Assembly: GCA_024641135.1 (NCBI GenBank)
Contig: JAHEDS010000008.1
Span: 1 to 54,728 of the forward strand
Origin: Flavobacteriales bacterium
GTDB taxonomy: Bacteria; Bacteroidota; Bacteroidia; Flavobacteriales; Flavobacteriaceae
Direction: 5' to 3'
Length of the DNA stretch: 54,728 nt
Shown here: positions 32,926 to 41,602 of the stretch, piece after piece
How positions within the stretch are numbered: position 1 is the stretch's first letter
Layout: each line of letters opens with the position of its first letter
Notes under the pieces: generated by a model
What the model was told of the DNA's origin: nothing
The model's input: the letters and a program-made list of their open reading frames with translations, nothing else
The model's database searches: none
Program-made: the position numbers and the translations under genes

Positions 32926-34713
32926 ATGAAACAAATAATAATAATTTTTGGAATAATAATCGCAGGACTTTTAAGTTCTTGTCAGGAAACAGACGGCGAT
33001 TTCTTAGATGCTCCGGCAAAATCAACTTTGGATGAATCGATAATTTTTTCTACACCAGGATTAGCTAGAGGAGCCGTTGATGGTATTTTAGAACCAATGG
33101 GTCAAACTAATTCTTATAGAGGTCGTTTTATTCCATTTTATGGATTCAATACAGATACTGAATGGAATTATAGCTCGGATGATGCAGGTAGTTCACAAGG
33201 AGAGTTGATGATATATGATGCAAAGCCAAACAATTCTCAAATGAATTCAACAAATAATGCTTGGGCCATGATGTATTCAGGCATTGAACGTGCAAATATT
33301 TGTATTAGAGGATTAAGAACATTTGGTAACCCAGAACCAGATACCGAACTTGGACAATTATTAGGGGAAGCATTAACATTACGAGCTATTTACTATGCAG
33401 ATTTAATGAAAGCATGGGGAGATGTTCCAGCTCGTTTCGAACCTATTAATTCAGAAACTATATACTTAGAAAAATCAAGTCGTGATATAATATACAAACA
33501 AATTATTCAAGATTTAGAGGAGGCATCAACATTGGTCGCATGGCCAAATGAAAATGCTTCAACAACAAGTGTAGAACGTGTAAACAAGGCATTTGTAAAA
33601 GGATTTAGGGCTCGTTTAGCGTTAGTGGCAAGTGGATATCAACAATACCCTGATGGAATTAGAAGAAGTAATGACCCGGATCTTTCGGTTGCAAAAATGT
33701 ATCAAATAGCATTAGATGAAGCGCGTTCTGTAATTAATAGTGGAACAGTTCATTTAGAATCTTCATTTGAAGCACTTTGGAAAAATTACAATGAAGAAAA
33801 CGTATCCGCAGGTAGAGAATCGCTTTGGGAAATTCCATTTGCAGATGGAAGAGGACGTGTATTATTCTCTTTTGCTGTTCGTCACCGAAGTGTTGACCAA
33901 TATACTGGCCAAGCTAGAGGTGGAATTGCAGGACCAATTCCTACTGTTTTTTATGATTTTGATGAAGCTGACGCTCGTAGAGATATTACTTGTGTTCCAT
34001 ATCAATGGGGAACAGCAGTAAATAATATTTCTCAACAAGAATTGGTTGGATCAGATACTTGGTATTTTGGTAAATATCGTTATGAGTGGATGACACGTTA
34101 TGTAACTTCTACAAATGATGATGGTGTTAATAAAATGTATATGCGTTTTGCAGAAGTGCTTTTTATCGCTGCTGAAGCAGCCAATGAATTAGAAGGACCT
34201 GGAGCAGCAGCACCCTATTTGAAACAAATACGAAATAGAGCTTTTGACTCCTCTGTACAAGCTGAAAAAGTAGATGCATATGTAAATGGATTAACAAGTA
34301 AACCAGATATGTTTAATGCTATTGTAAAAGAGCATATGTTTGAATTTACTGGAGAAATGGAACGTAAACAAGCTTTAATACGTTGGAATTTATTAAAAAC
34401 AAATTTAGATGAGGCAAAAGCAAAGATGACTAATTTCTTAAATCGTACCGGAGAATATGCCGATGTACCAACAACTTTGTATTATAAGTATAAAGCAGAT
34501 AACGAATCTTTAGAAATTTATGGTCTTAATAGAGGTGAAAATGTTGATCCAGGTGTTGAATATTCAGCTTTTGATTGGAATTCATTAACTGATATTCAGA
34601 TAAATTCAATTTATAAGGAGGGTGTGAACCCCGATGAAAGACAGTTTTGGCCAATTTGGCAAGTATTTATTGATGGAAGTAATGGTAAACTAGTTAACGA
34701 TTACGGCTATTAA
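32926..34713 (+). CDS. susD: SusD/RagB-like surface glycan-binding lipoprotein
   Basis: A 595-residue lipoprotein (IIAGLLSSCQET, lipid Cys19). The SusD/RagB family is shown by FLDAPAKSTLDES near the N-terminus, ERANICIRGLR, LGEALTLRAIYYADLMKAWGD within the TPR-like helices, and YMRFAEVLFIAAEAANE and IRNRAF near the C-terminus. It forms the lid of the SusC channel and binds the incoming glycan. Cotranscribed with susC; the ligand is inferred to be a pectin fragment from the surrounding genes. Confidence 0.94.
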   Translation: MKQIIIIFGIIIAGLLSSCQETDGDFLDAPAKSTLDESIIFSTPGLARGAVDGILEPMGQTNSYRGRFIPFYGFNTDTEWNYSSDDAGSSQGELMIYDAKPNNSQMNSTNNAWAMMYSGIERANICIRGLRTFGNPEPDTELGQLLGEALTLRAIYYADLMKAWGDVPARFEPINSETIYLEKSSRDIIYKQIIQDLEEASTLVAWPNENASTTSVERVNKAFVKGFRARLALVASGYQQYPDGIRRSNDPDLSVAKMYQIALDEARSVINSGTVHLESSFEALWKNYNEENVSAGRESLWEIPFADGRGRVLFSFAVRHRSVDQYTGQARGGIAGPIPTVFYDFDEADARRDITCVPYQWGTAVNNISQQELVGSDTWYFGKYRYEWMTRYVTSTNDDGVNKMYMRFAEVLFIAAEAANELEGPGAAAPYLKQIRNRAFDSSVQAEKVDAYVNGLTSKPDMFNAIVKEHMFEFTGEMERKQALIRWNLLKTNLDEAKAKMTNFLNRTGEYADVPTTLYYKYKADNESLEIYGLNRGENVDPGVEYSAFDWNSLTDIQINSIYKEGVNPDERQFWPIWQVFIDGSNGKLVNDYGY

Positions 34714-34749
34714 TAATCTACAAAAATTAATAATAAATATTAAGTTATT

Positions 34750-36309
34750 ATGACTATGAAAACAAAGTATATATTAAAAACATTATTTATAACATTTCTA
34801 ACTTTTACGGTGGTTAGTTGTGGCTATGATACAGAAGTTATTGAAGAACTGGCTGTCAATAGAGAATTTGCTCCGGTAGCAGTTACTGCTAGAGTTAGAA
34901 ATCAAACTGTTGTAGAGTTAAATTGGACTGTAAATGAAAATATTGACCATTACGTAGTTGAATTTAGTGCGGATGATCCTGATTTTAATACTATTTTTGA
35001 AAGTATTGATGTAGACGGCACTCAATTACCTATACAAGTTGCCTTAGAAGGAGAAACAGTTTATTCAATAAGAATAAAAGCCATTAGTGGTAGAGGACTG
35101 GACGATTCTAAGTGGGCCCTTATAGAGGCGACTACCTTAACGGAACAAATTATGTTACCTTCAGAACCTGGTGATATAGAGGCAACTCAAGCAACCTTGA
35201 GATGGATACCTAATAGTAACGTAACACAAATTATTCTACAACCTGGCGATATTACTCATGATATTACTACTCAAGAGAAAACAGATGGAGTTGCTACAGT
35301 AACTGGTCTAACGGGAGAAACTGAATATTTTGCTGTGTTATTAAATAATGCTAAGACGAGGGGTTCGGCTACTTTTACTACGGGAATTGATGTTGGAGAT
35401 AATACGTTAGTTTTACCTACAGATGATTTGTTTCAAATGATTGCTGATGCAGCCCCTGGCGATATTTTATTATTAGAACAAGGAGATTATACAGCTCAAA
35501 CAGGAACCATAACTTTAGATAAATCCATTACAATTCAAGGACTAAGGGTTGATTTTAAACCTCTTTTAAAAGTTAGTTTTGCAATTGTTGATGGGGCAAC
35601 TGATGTAAATATTATAGATTTAGACCTTACTGGTGATGTACCATTAGCTCTTACAGATGTTATTAGATATACTGGAATTGGTAATTATAATTCATTGTTA
35701 GTTAGTGGATGTAACATACATGATTACGATCGATCATTTATTGCAGGTAATGTTACAGACGCTATTGTTCAATCTGTTACGGTTGAAAATTGTATTGTAA
35801 CAAATATTTTGACAAATGGGGGTGACTTTATAGATTTTAGAAATTCGGATGTACTAAATGTTAGTGTGTCTACAAGTACATTTAACAATTGTGCACCAGG
35901 ACGTGACTTTTTCAGATTAGACGATGCTGGAACTTCAACACAAACTGGTTTAACTCAAAACGTGTTATTAGATAGATGTACATTATATGCATGTTCAAAT
36001 TCATCTAGCAGAAGGATATTATATGTGAGATTTCAATTAAATAAAATAACAGTTAGTAATACGTTAATCACGGATACTCTTTCCGAAGGTTATTCTGATC
36101 AAAGTAGAACAGACCCAACACCTACATTTTTAAATAATAATTATTTTAATGCACCTGAGTTTTATAATCCAGCTCAAACGGTTTATGATAATTCTGGAAC
36201 TTATACAACTTTAGATCCAGGATTTGTTGATGTAGCAACGGGTAATTTTACAGTAACAGACCAAACATTAAAAGATAATCAAGTTGGAGATCCACGTTGG
36301 TTACAATAA
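34750..36309 (+). CDS. DUF4957/DUF5123-like surface lipoprotein in the SusE position
   Basis: A 519-residue lipoprotein (LTFTVVSCGYD, Cys24). Residues about 39-130 and 140-210 look like fibronectin type III modules (TVVELNWTVNENIDHYVVEF, ATLRWIPNSNVTQI). From about 215 onwards a right-handed beta-helix begins (DDLFQMIADAAPGDILLLEQ, then regularly spaced VSGCNIHDYD, VENCIVTN, STFNNCAPG), the pattern of DUF4957 followed by DUF5123. No pectate lyase catalytic triad is obvious, so a binding role as a third surface glycan-binding protein is likely; cryptic lyase activity is possible. It ends the susCD operon before a strong hairpin. Confidence 0.8.
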   Translation: MTMKTKYILKTLFITFLTFTVVSCGYDTEVIEELAVNREFAPVAVTARVRNQTVVELNWTVNENIDHYVVEFSADDPDFNTIFESIDVDGTQLPIQVALEGETVYSIRIKAISGRGLDDSKWALIEATTLTEQIMLPSEPGDIEATQATLRWIPNSNVTQIILQPGDITHDITTQEKTDGVATVTGLTGETEYFAVLLNNAKTRGSATFTTGIDVGDNTLVLPTDDLFQMIADAAPGDILLLEQGDYTAQTGTITLDKSITIQGLRVDFKPLLKVSFAIVDGATDVNIIDLDLTGDVPLALTDVIRYTGIGNYNSLLVSGCNIHDYDRSFIAGNVTDAIVQSVTVENCIVTNILTNGGDFIDFRNSDVLNVSVSTSTFNNCAPGRDFFRLDDAGTSTQTGLTQNVLLDRCTLYACSNSSSRRILYVRFQLNKITVSNTLITDTLSEGYSDQSRTDPTPTFLNNNYFNAPEFYNPAQTVYDNSGTYTTLDPGFVDVATGNFTVTDQTLKDNQVGDPRWLQ

Positions 36310-36343
36310 GAGTTTCAATAAAAAGAACTAATTAATAGTTTTA

Positions 36344-36376
36344 AAAGAGGTATGCGATAACTGCATACCTCTTTAT
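36344..36376 (+). terminator. Rho-independent terminator of the susCD operon
   Basis: AAAGAGGTATGC (36344-36355), a seven-base loop, GCATACCTCTTT (36363-36374), a 12-bp perfect stem with T-rich end. It separates the susCD transcript from the PL10 gene, which therefore needs its own promoter or read-through. Confidence 0.85.
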
Positions 36377-36420
36377 TATTGTTATAGTTTTATATTTTTT
36401 AAATTGAATTAAAAAGTGAA

Positions 36421-38010
36421 ATGAAATTATTGCCTATGTTTAGTAAAATAAAAAGAATAAAATTCCTTTCCCCAATTGTCTTAACATGCCTTTTTTATTT
36501 AATGGGATGTAGCAGCGATAGTGTTATTGAAGAGGAAATAAAAGATGTTAAAGTAGAGTCTATTTCTATTTATGGAGGCTTTATTACAGAAGGGGGTTCA
36601 AGTCAATTAACAGTCGGTATTATTCCGTCAAATGCTACAAATAAAGAAGTTTCTTGGAGCGTTTCAAATTCCTCAATTGCCACCGTTTCAGAGGCTGGGT
36701 TATTAACAGCTGTTTCAAATGGAAATTTAACTGTTAAGGCAACTGCAAAAGACGGATCTGGTGTTTCAACCGAGAAGGAACTGACAATTTCAGGCGTCAA
36801 AGGTCCTCCAGTTTTGGTGGAAAGTATAACTATTTATGGAGAAGACGTAACTGATGGAAATCCACAACAACTTACGGTAGAAGTCTTACCCGAAAATGCT
36901 GATAATAAAGTTATTTCTTGGTCAGTTTCCGATACCTCTATAGCAAGTATCTCAAATGATGGTTTACTAACACCTAAATCAAATGGAACAGTTAAGGTTA
37001 TTGCATCTGCAACAGATGGTAGTGCTATAGCTGGTGAAATTAATATCAATATTTCTGGAATTTATCCTAGTAATTTAACAGCTGAAAATATGCTATTATG
37101 GCAAAGAAATAATGGTGGATGGCCTAAAGAGCCTTATAACGATTTTTCTGGTTATAATCGAGAACAAACTGAAGCAGAAAAAGCGGCGGCATTGAATACA
37201 AAAGATAATACTGATACAAATATTGATAATAATCATACGGTTGGTGAAATTAGATATTTGCTTGGTGCTTACAAAAGCACCAATAACCCTAAATATTTAG
37301 AAGGAGCAGTGAACGGTATTGATTATCTTTTTGAAGCACAATATGATAATGGTGGCTGGCCACAATACTATCCTGACACAAGTGGATATAGGCATCAAAT
37401 TACCTTCAATGATAATGCTATGGTTAATGTAATGATGCTCATGTGGGATATTACTAAAGGAGCCAATAATACTAATAGTATTGACGCATCTTATATAGAT
37501 AAAGCTAAGAACGCCTTTAACAAAGGAATTGAAATTATTTTACAGACTCAAAACATAGTAAATGGTAAAAAAACTGCCTGGTGCGCACAACATGATGAGA
37601 TAACATTGTTAGCTGCCACCGCTAGAAGCTATGAGTTGCCTTCTAATAGCGGTTCAGAATCTGTAGGTGTTGTTAGAACTTTAATGTTGGTTGAACAGCC
37701 TTCGGCACAAATAATTCAAGCGGTTATAGATGCTGTTACCTGGTTTGAAGAAGTTAAATTATTAGATATTGCCACACAAAATACAGGTAGTGATGTGATA
37801 GTTGTTTCTTCCCCTGGAAATGTAATTTGGGCACGATTTTATGATTTAGAAACTAATTTGCCATTTTTCTGCGGGCGTGATGGAATAAAGAAAGATACAT
37901 TAGCAGAAATAGAACTTGAAAGGAGAACAGGATATTCCTGGTATGGCAATTGGCCTAAAAATTTAATAAGTTCAGAATATAATGCTTGGAAAACTAAAAA
38001 TGGAATATAA
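36421..38010 (+). CDS. PL10 pectate lyase with two bacterial Ig-like domains
   Basis: A 529-residue lipoprotein (CLFYLMGCSSDS, Cys30). Residues about 44-125 and 132-212 are two Big_2 immunoglobulin-like domains (KEVSWSVSNSSIATVSEAG and KVISWSVSDTSIASISNDG are aligned repeats). From 217 the PL10 catalytic domain begins: LLWQRNNGGWPKEPYNDFSG, TNIDNNHTVGEIRYLLGAY, AQYDNGGWPQYYPD, FNDNAMVNVM and the C-terminal FFCGRDGIKKD and RRTGYSWYG. It cleaves polygalacturonate by beta-elimination, giving unsaturated products for KduI/KduD. Stands alone between two terminators, with no LacI operator seen upstream. Confidence 0.9.
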   Translation: MKLLPMFSKIKRIKFLSPIVLTCLFYLMGCSSDSVIEEEIKDVKVESISIYGGFITEGGSSQLTVGIIPSNATNKEVSWSVSNSSIATVSEAGLLTAVSNGNLTVKATAKDGSGVSTEKELTISGVKGPPVLVESITIYGEDVTDGNPQQLTVEVLPENADNKVISWSVSDTSIASISNDGLLTPKSNGTVKVIASATDGSAIAGEININISGIYPSNLTAENMLLWQRNNGGWPKEPYNDFSGYNREQTEAEKAAALNTKDNTDTNIDNNHTVGEIRYLLGAYKSTNNPKYLEGAVNGIDYLFEAQYDNGGWPQYYPDTSGYRHQITFNDNAMVNVMMLMWDITKGANNTNSIDASYIDKAKNAFNKGIEIILQTQNIVNGKKTAWCAQHDEITLLAATARSYELPSNSGSESVGVVRTLMLVEQPSAQIIQAVIDAVTWFEEVKLLDIATQNTGSDVIVVSSPGNVIWARFYDLETNLPFFCGRDGIKKDTLAEIELERRTGYSWYGNWPKNLISSEYNAWKTKNGI

Positions 38011-38120
38011 TTTATTGTTAGGGTATTTATAATATAAATCAATAGCCAAATCCTAATCTTGATTTAGGTGTTTTGGAAAATTAAGTTCTAATAAAATTTT
38101 GTTTATAATTAATAGCGACG

Positions 38121-38166
38121 AAAATGCTTCAATGTGGAAACCTTCCAATATTGGAGCATTTTTTAA
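38121..38166. terminator. Terminator between PL10 and the convergent esterase gene
   Basis: AAAATGCTTCAAT (38121-38133) pairs with ATTGGAGCATTTT (38150-38162), with an inner TGGAA/TTCCA stem, followed by a T-run (38159-38164). On the minus strand the stem ends in TTTT as well, so it may stop both transcripts. Confidence 0.8.
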
Positions 38167-38190
38167 TTTAAATTTATGTTCATTAAAATA

Positions 38191-39141
38191 TTAATTATTA
38201 AAAACGTTGTTTAAAAAAGTGGTTGTAAAATTTAGGGAGGTTTCAAACCAAGGATGCATCAACCAAAAAGAATGTGGACTATCTGGAATCGTATGAATTT
38301 CATTATAAATATGGTAGTCATTTAATATTTTTACCATATCATCACGTCCAGCATGAAAACGAGATTGAGAACTATTAATAAAAAGGGTTGGAGGTGTATT
38401 TTTACCGACATATTCTAATGGTGAAGCTTCTTTCCAATTATTTGGATTTTCACCCTCAAGTCCACCCAACCACATTCCTGCACTGGTGCTTTCTTGTGCT
38501 TCAGGGTGTATAAAAGAGACGATGCCATCAATATTAATAATAGCCTGCACTTCATCAGCAACATCTGATTCATTTTTATATATATCGCCATTTGAAGTGA
38601 CACCAACCAATGTTGCTAACTGAGCACCGGCTGAAGCGCCAAGGATTGCAATTTTATTTGGATTTATATGGTATTTGTCGGCATTTTTTCTAGTCCATTT
38701 AATGGCCGATTTTATATCAAAAACAGCCGCTGGATAAATGGCTTCAGTACTTAATCTATACGAAATAGGAATACTAACGAACCCATTTAATGCTAAATGT
38801 TGAGCCATTATGCGTTGATTTTCTTTACTGCCTGAATTCCATCCACCACCATGAACTAAAAGAACTGCTGGAAATGTTTTATTTTCATTGTTTTTAGGAA
38901 GATAGATATCTGCTTTTAAACTAGTTTTCCCAATTTTAAGATATTCAATATTTTCAATTGATTTAAGTTCTTTAGATGCAATTGGTTTAATAGGCTTAAT
39001 AAACGGGTATTCCTTGTTTAGTTTTTTATATGTAGATTCAATGGTGTAGGGCTTTATTAATTTTTTTTTGTTCTGACAGTACCCTAAATTATTAAAAATA
39101 ACAAACAAGATTATCCATATTAATTTTTGAAATGTACTCAT
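38191..39141 (-). CDS. Exported alpha/beta hydrolase, probable pectin-side-chain esterase
   Basis: A 316-residue protein with a signal peptide (LIWIILFVIFNNLGYC; a Cys follows, so a lipoprotein is possible). The oxyanion motif LLVHGGGWNSGS and nucleophile elbow GASAGAQLATLVG (Ser at the centre) are those of carboxylesterases of the BD-FAE/HSL type; the closing His is in IPDSPHSFWLM. It would remove acetyl or other acyl groups from pectin oligosaccharides. It is the last gene of the GH28 operon, nine bases after the CE12 gene, which supports this. No CAZy esterase family can be fixed by eye. Confidence 0.8.
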   Translation of the reverse strand: MSTFQKLIWIILFVIFNNLGYCQNKKKLIKPYTIESTYKKLNKEYPFIKPIKPIASKELKSIENIEYLKIGKTSLKADIYLPKNNENKTFPAVLLVHGGGWNSGSKENQRIMAQHLALNGFVSIPISYRLSTEAIYPAAVFDIKSAIKWTRKNADKYHINPNKIAILGASAGAQLATLVGVTSNGDIYKNESDVADEVQAIINIDGIVSFIHPEAQESTSAGMWLGGLEGENPNNWKEASPLEYVGKNTPPTLFINSSQSRFHAGRDDMVKILNDYHIYNEIHTIPDSPHSFWLMHPWFETSLNFTTTFLNNVFNN

Positions 39142-39150
39142 TACGATGGG

Positions 39151-39960
39151 TTAATTAGTTTGATTATTTAAGGCTATCATTCCTTGAAAAACAAGACGCG
39201 CTACTTCTGTGGCTCCTGCGGTTTGAAAATGCGTATTATCATTTTGTCCTTCGGGATAGGCTTCATATTTGCCCGGTTCTAGATTCATAAAATAATTTTC
39301 AGTTACATAGAGTTTTCCCATTTTTGAAAAGAAAGCCATGGATATTTGGTTTAAATCAATAAGTAAAACCTGTAGTTCATTTGCAATGTCTTTTGCTGCT
39401 TGATCATAGTCTCCATGTACGTTATGTAATTGCCCATTTTTCCACGGGTAATTTCTAGCGACCGGTGTTAATATTATGGGAAGGGCACCTTTTTCTCTTG
39501 TTTGCACTACAAATAGTCTTAAAAATTCCTTATATCCTTCAACTGAAACGTAGCGTTCAGTCTTTTTGGTAGCAGCATCATTATGTCCGAATTGCATGAG
39601 TACGACATCATTCTTTTTAATTTTTTCAAAAACCGAACGCCATCTGCCTTCTTGAAAAAAGGTGCGGGTACTTCGACCTCCGCGGGCTCTATCATCTACT
39701 ATAACACTATCCGTTTTAACAATGTTTGAAACTTTATATAAACTATCAGAATCCATAAATTGCTGAAAAACTTGTCCCCAACCAGTAATTGGGTATCTGG
39801 TTTTCATATAATCTTTTCCTGGATCATAATCACCTGAATAATCTGCCATTGTAGAATCTCCAATTAAATAAATAGTTGAGATATTAGGTTTTTGGCCTCG
39901 GCATGAAATCACAATCAAGGTAATGTAACTAACAAATATAAATTTTATAAAAGGTCTCAT
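39151..39960 (-). CDS. CE12 rhamnogalacturonan acetylesterase
   Basis: A 269-residue SGNH hydrolase lipoprotein (ITLIVISCRGQ, Cys20). Block I is YLIGDSTMADY with nucleophile Ser36, block II RARGGRSTRTF, block III MQFGHNDA with Asn127, and block V DNTHFQTAGA with Asp241 and His244. This arrangement is that of CE12. It deacetylates rhamnogalacturonan I and related pectins so that lyases and hydrolases can act. Three bases separate it from the GH43 gene, nine from the esterase gene downstream. Confidence 0.93.
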   Translation of the reverse strand: MRPFIKFIFVSYITLIVISCRGQKPNISTIYLIGDSTMADYSGDYDPGKDYMKTRYPITGWGQVFQQFMDSDSLYKVSNIVKTDSVIVDDRARGGRSTRTFFQEGRWRSVFEKIKKNDVVLMQFGHNDAATKKTERYVSVEGYKEFLRLFVVQTREKGALPIILTPVARNYPWKNGQLHNVHGDYDQAAKDIANELQVLLIDLNQISMAFFSKMGKLYVTENYFMNLEPGKYEAYPEGQNDNTHFQTAGATEVARLVFQGMIALNNQTN

Positions 39961-39963
39961 GTT

Positions 39964-41592
39964 TTATTCTGAAAATTTAAAAAAATCAATATCTGCATAC
40001 CCACCACGTTTAGCTTCATCAGTACTAATGCTAAAGAGTCCAACTTTAGAACCAATCCATTTTCCGGGTTTTGCTTGAAACGGTTTTCCTGTTTTTTTAA
40101 ATCTTTTACCATCTTCCGAATAACTAAATTGACACATACCGTTAGGACCTTTTACTTCCACTCTAAAATAAGCTATGTTAGTTTTTAATTTTTTTTCAAA
40201 CTTAATTATCTCTTCGGCTCCATTAACGGCATTTAATGCTTCTGTTTGTCTGATAAAATAATTGTTTTTATCGTGAGTGATGCTAAGGGTTGCATAATCC
40301 ATTCCCATTATAACAAGCCCGGCAGTTTTACCTGTTTCAGCTTCTTCTGGAAATAGCGAAACCTTTGTTGTTACTGTAAAGTTTGGAGCAGGAAATTTTT
40401 GAAGCAAAAGGTTTGGGGTCATCCAAAGATTTGGGACATCAGTTGGTGTTTTTATAGAAAATAATCTTAAATAATTATTGCCAGGTAATTTAGCATGCCA
40501 AACTACATTTGGATTTGCATTCCATTGCCATTGTAAACCAATTCCAAATACATTAAAATCATCTGTTTCAGTAGGAGTTTCAATGGGATAAGAGATTGCT
40601 ATGTTTGGTTTTTTAGAAGACTTCACAGGTTCTCCAACACCATTTTTATTATAATCTTCACCTATTACAGGCCAATTATTTTCCCAAATCATGGGTTGTA
40701 AATGAACCACTCTTCCATAAGCTTCTAGGTCTTGAAAATGATAAAACCAAGATTGGCCATCTGCAGTTTCAACCCATGCACCTTGATGAGGTCCGTTTAT
40801 TTTGGTACTCCCTTGTTCCAATACAATTTTACGTTCGTAAGGGCCATAGATGTTTTTAGACCTTAAAGCTACTTGCCATCCTGTGGAAACGCCACCTGCA
40901 GGAGCAAAAATATAATAATAACCATTTCGCTTATAAAATTTTGACCCTTCAATGGTGTTATCATTTTCATGCCCATCATATACATGAATGCCAGCATCAA
41001 GGACTTTAGTGCCTTCAGAATTCATTCTATTTACGGTTAAAAGACTTTTTACACCGGCTCTGCTTCCTGCCCATGCGTGGACTAAATAAACATTGTCGTT
41101 GTCATCCCAAAGAGGGCATGGGTCAATAATTCCTTTGCCTTCCATCACAAGGATAGGGTCATCCCATTTTTTATTAGGATTTTTTGTTTTAACCATATAA
41201 ACCCCAAAATCTGGATCACCCCAATAAATATAATAAGTATCATTGTGAAAACGTATGCTTGGTGCCCAAACTCCGTTGCCATGTTGAGGTATTTTAAAAA
41301 TATCATTTGGAATCAGCTGTTGTATAGCATGGTTAATGAGTTTCCAGTTAACCATATCTTTGGAATGTAAAATAGGTAACCCTGGTGCCGAATTAAAACT
41401 GGATGCTGTCATATAATAATCGTCACCCACTCTTAAAACATCAGGATCAGAATAATCAGCATATAAAATGGGGTTCTTATAAGTACCGTCACCTTGATCT
41501 GCTACCCAAACTTCAGATTTATATTTTTCGGTATTTTGCGCTATTATTAATGTAGAACAACAAAGTATAAATAGTGTTGAATAGCATTTCAT
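39964..41592 (-). CDS. GH43 glycoside hydrolase with C-terminal beta-sandwich domain
   Basis: A 542-residue exported protein (FILCCSTLIIAQN). The five-bladed propeller shows ADYSDPDVLRVGDDYYM with the base Asp49, KGIIDPCPLWDDN with Asp157 and NTIEGSKFYKRNGYYY with the acid Glu215; these are the three GH43 carboxylates. The C-terminal part (about 350-540) is a concanavalin-like sandwich often found with arabinofuranosidases and xylosidases. In a pectin locus alpha-L-arabinofuranosidase or beta-xylosidase activity on side chains is likely. Ten bases separate it from the upstream GH105 gene. Confidence 0.88.
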   Translation of the reverse strand: MKCYSTLFILCCSTLIIAQNTEKYKSEVWVADQGDGTYKNPILYADYSDPDVLRVGDDYYMTASSFNSAPGLPILHSKDMVNWKLINHAIQQLIPNDIFKIPQHGNGVWAPSIRFHNDTYYIYWGDPDFGVYMVKTKNPNKKWDDPILVMEGKGIIDPCPLWDDNDNVYLVHAWAGSRAGVKSLLTVNRMNSEGTKVLDAGIHVYDGHENDNTIEGSKFYKRNGYYYIFAPAGGVSTGWQVALRSKNIYGPYERKIVLEQGSTKINGPHQGAWVETADGQSWFYHFQDLEAYGRVVHLQPMIWENNWPVIGEDYNKNGVGEPVKSSKKPNIAISYPIETPTETDDFNVFGIGLQWQWNANPNVVWHAKLPGNNYLRLFSIKTPTDVPNLWMTPNLLLQKFPAPNFTVTTKVSLFPEEAETGKTAGLVIMGMDYATLSITHDKNNYFIRQTEALNAVNGAEEIIKFEKKLKTNIAYFRVEVKGPNGMCQFSYSEDGKRFKKTGKPFQAKPGKWIGSKVGLFSISTDEAKRGGYADIDFFKFSE

Positions 41593-41602
41593 AGATACTA
41601 GA

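Noticed and set aside
36603-37049. Two antisense frames with similar sequences
   Set aside because: They mirror the two Big_2 repeats of the PL10 gene and are not genes.
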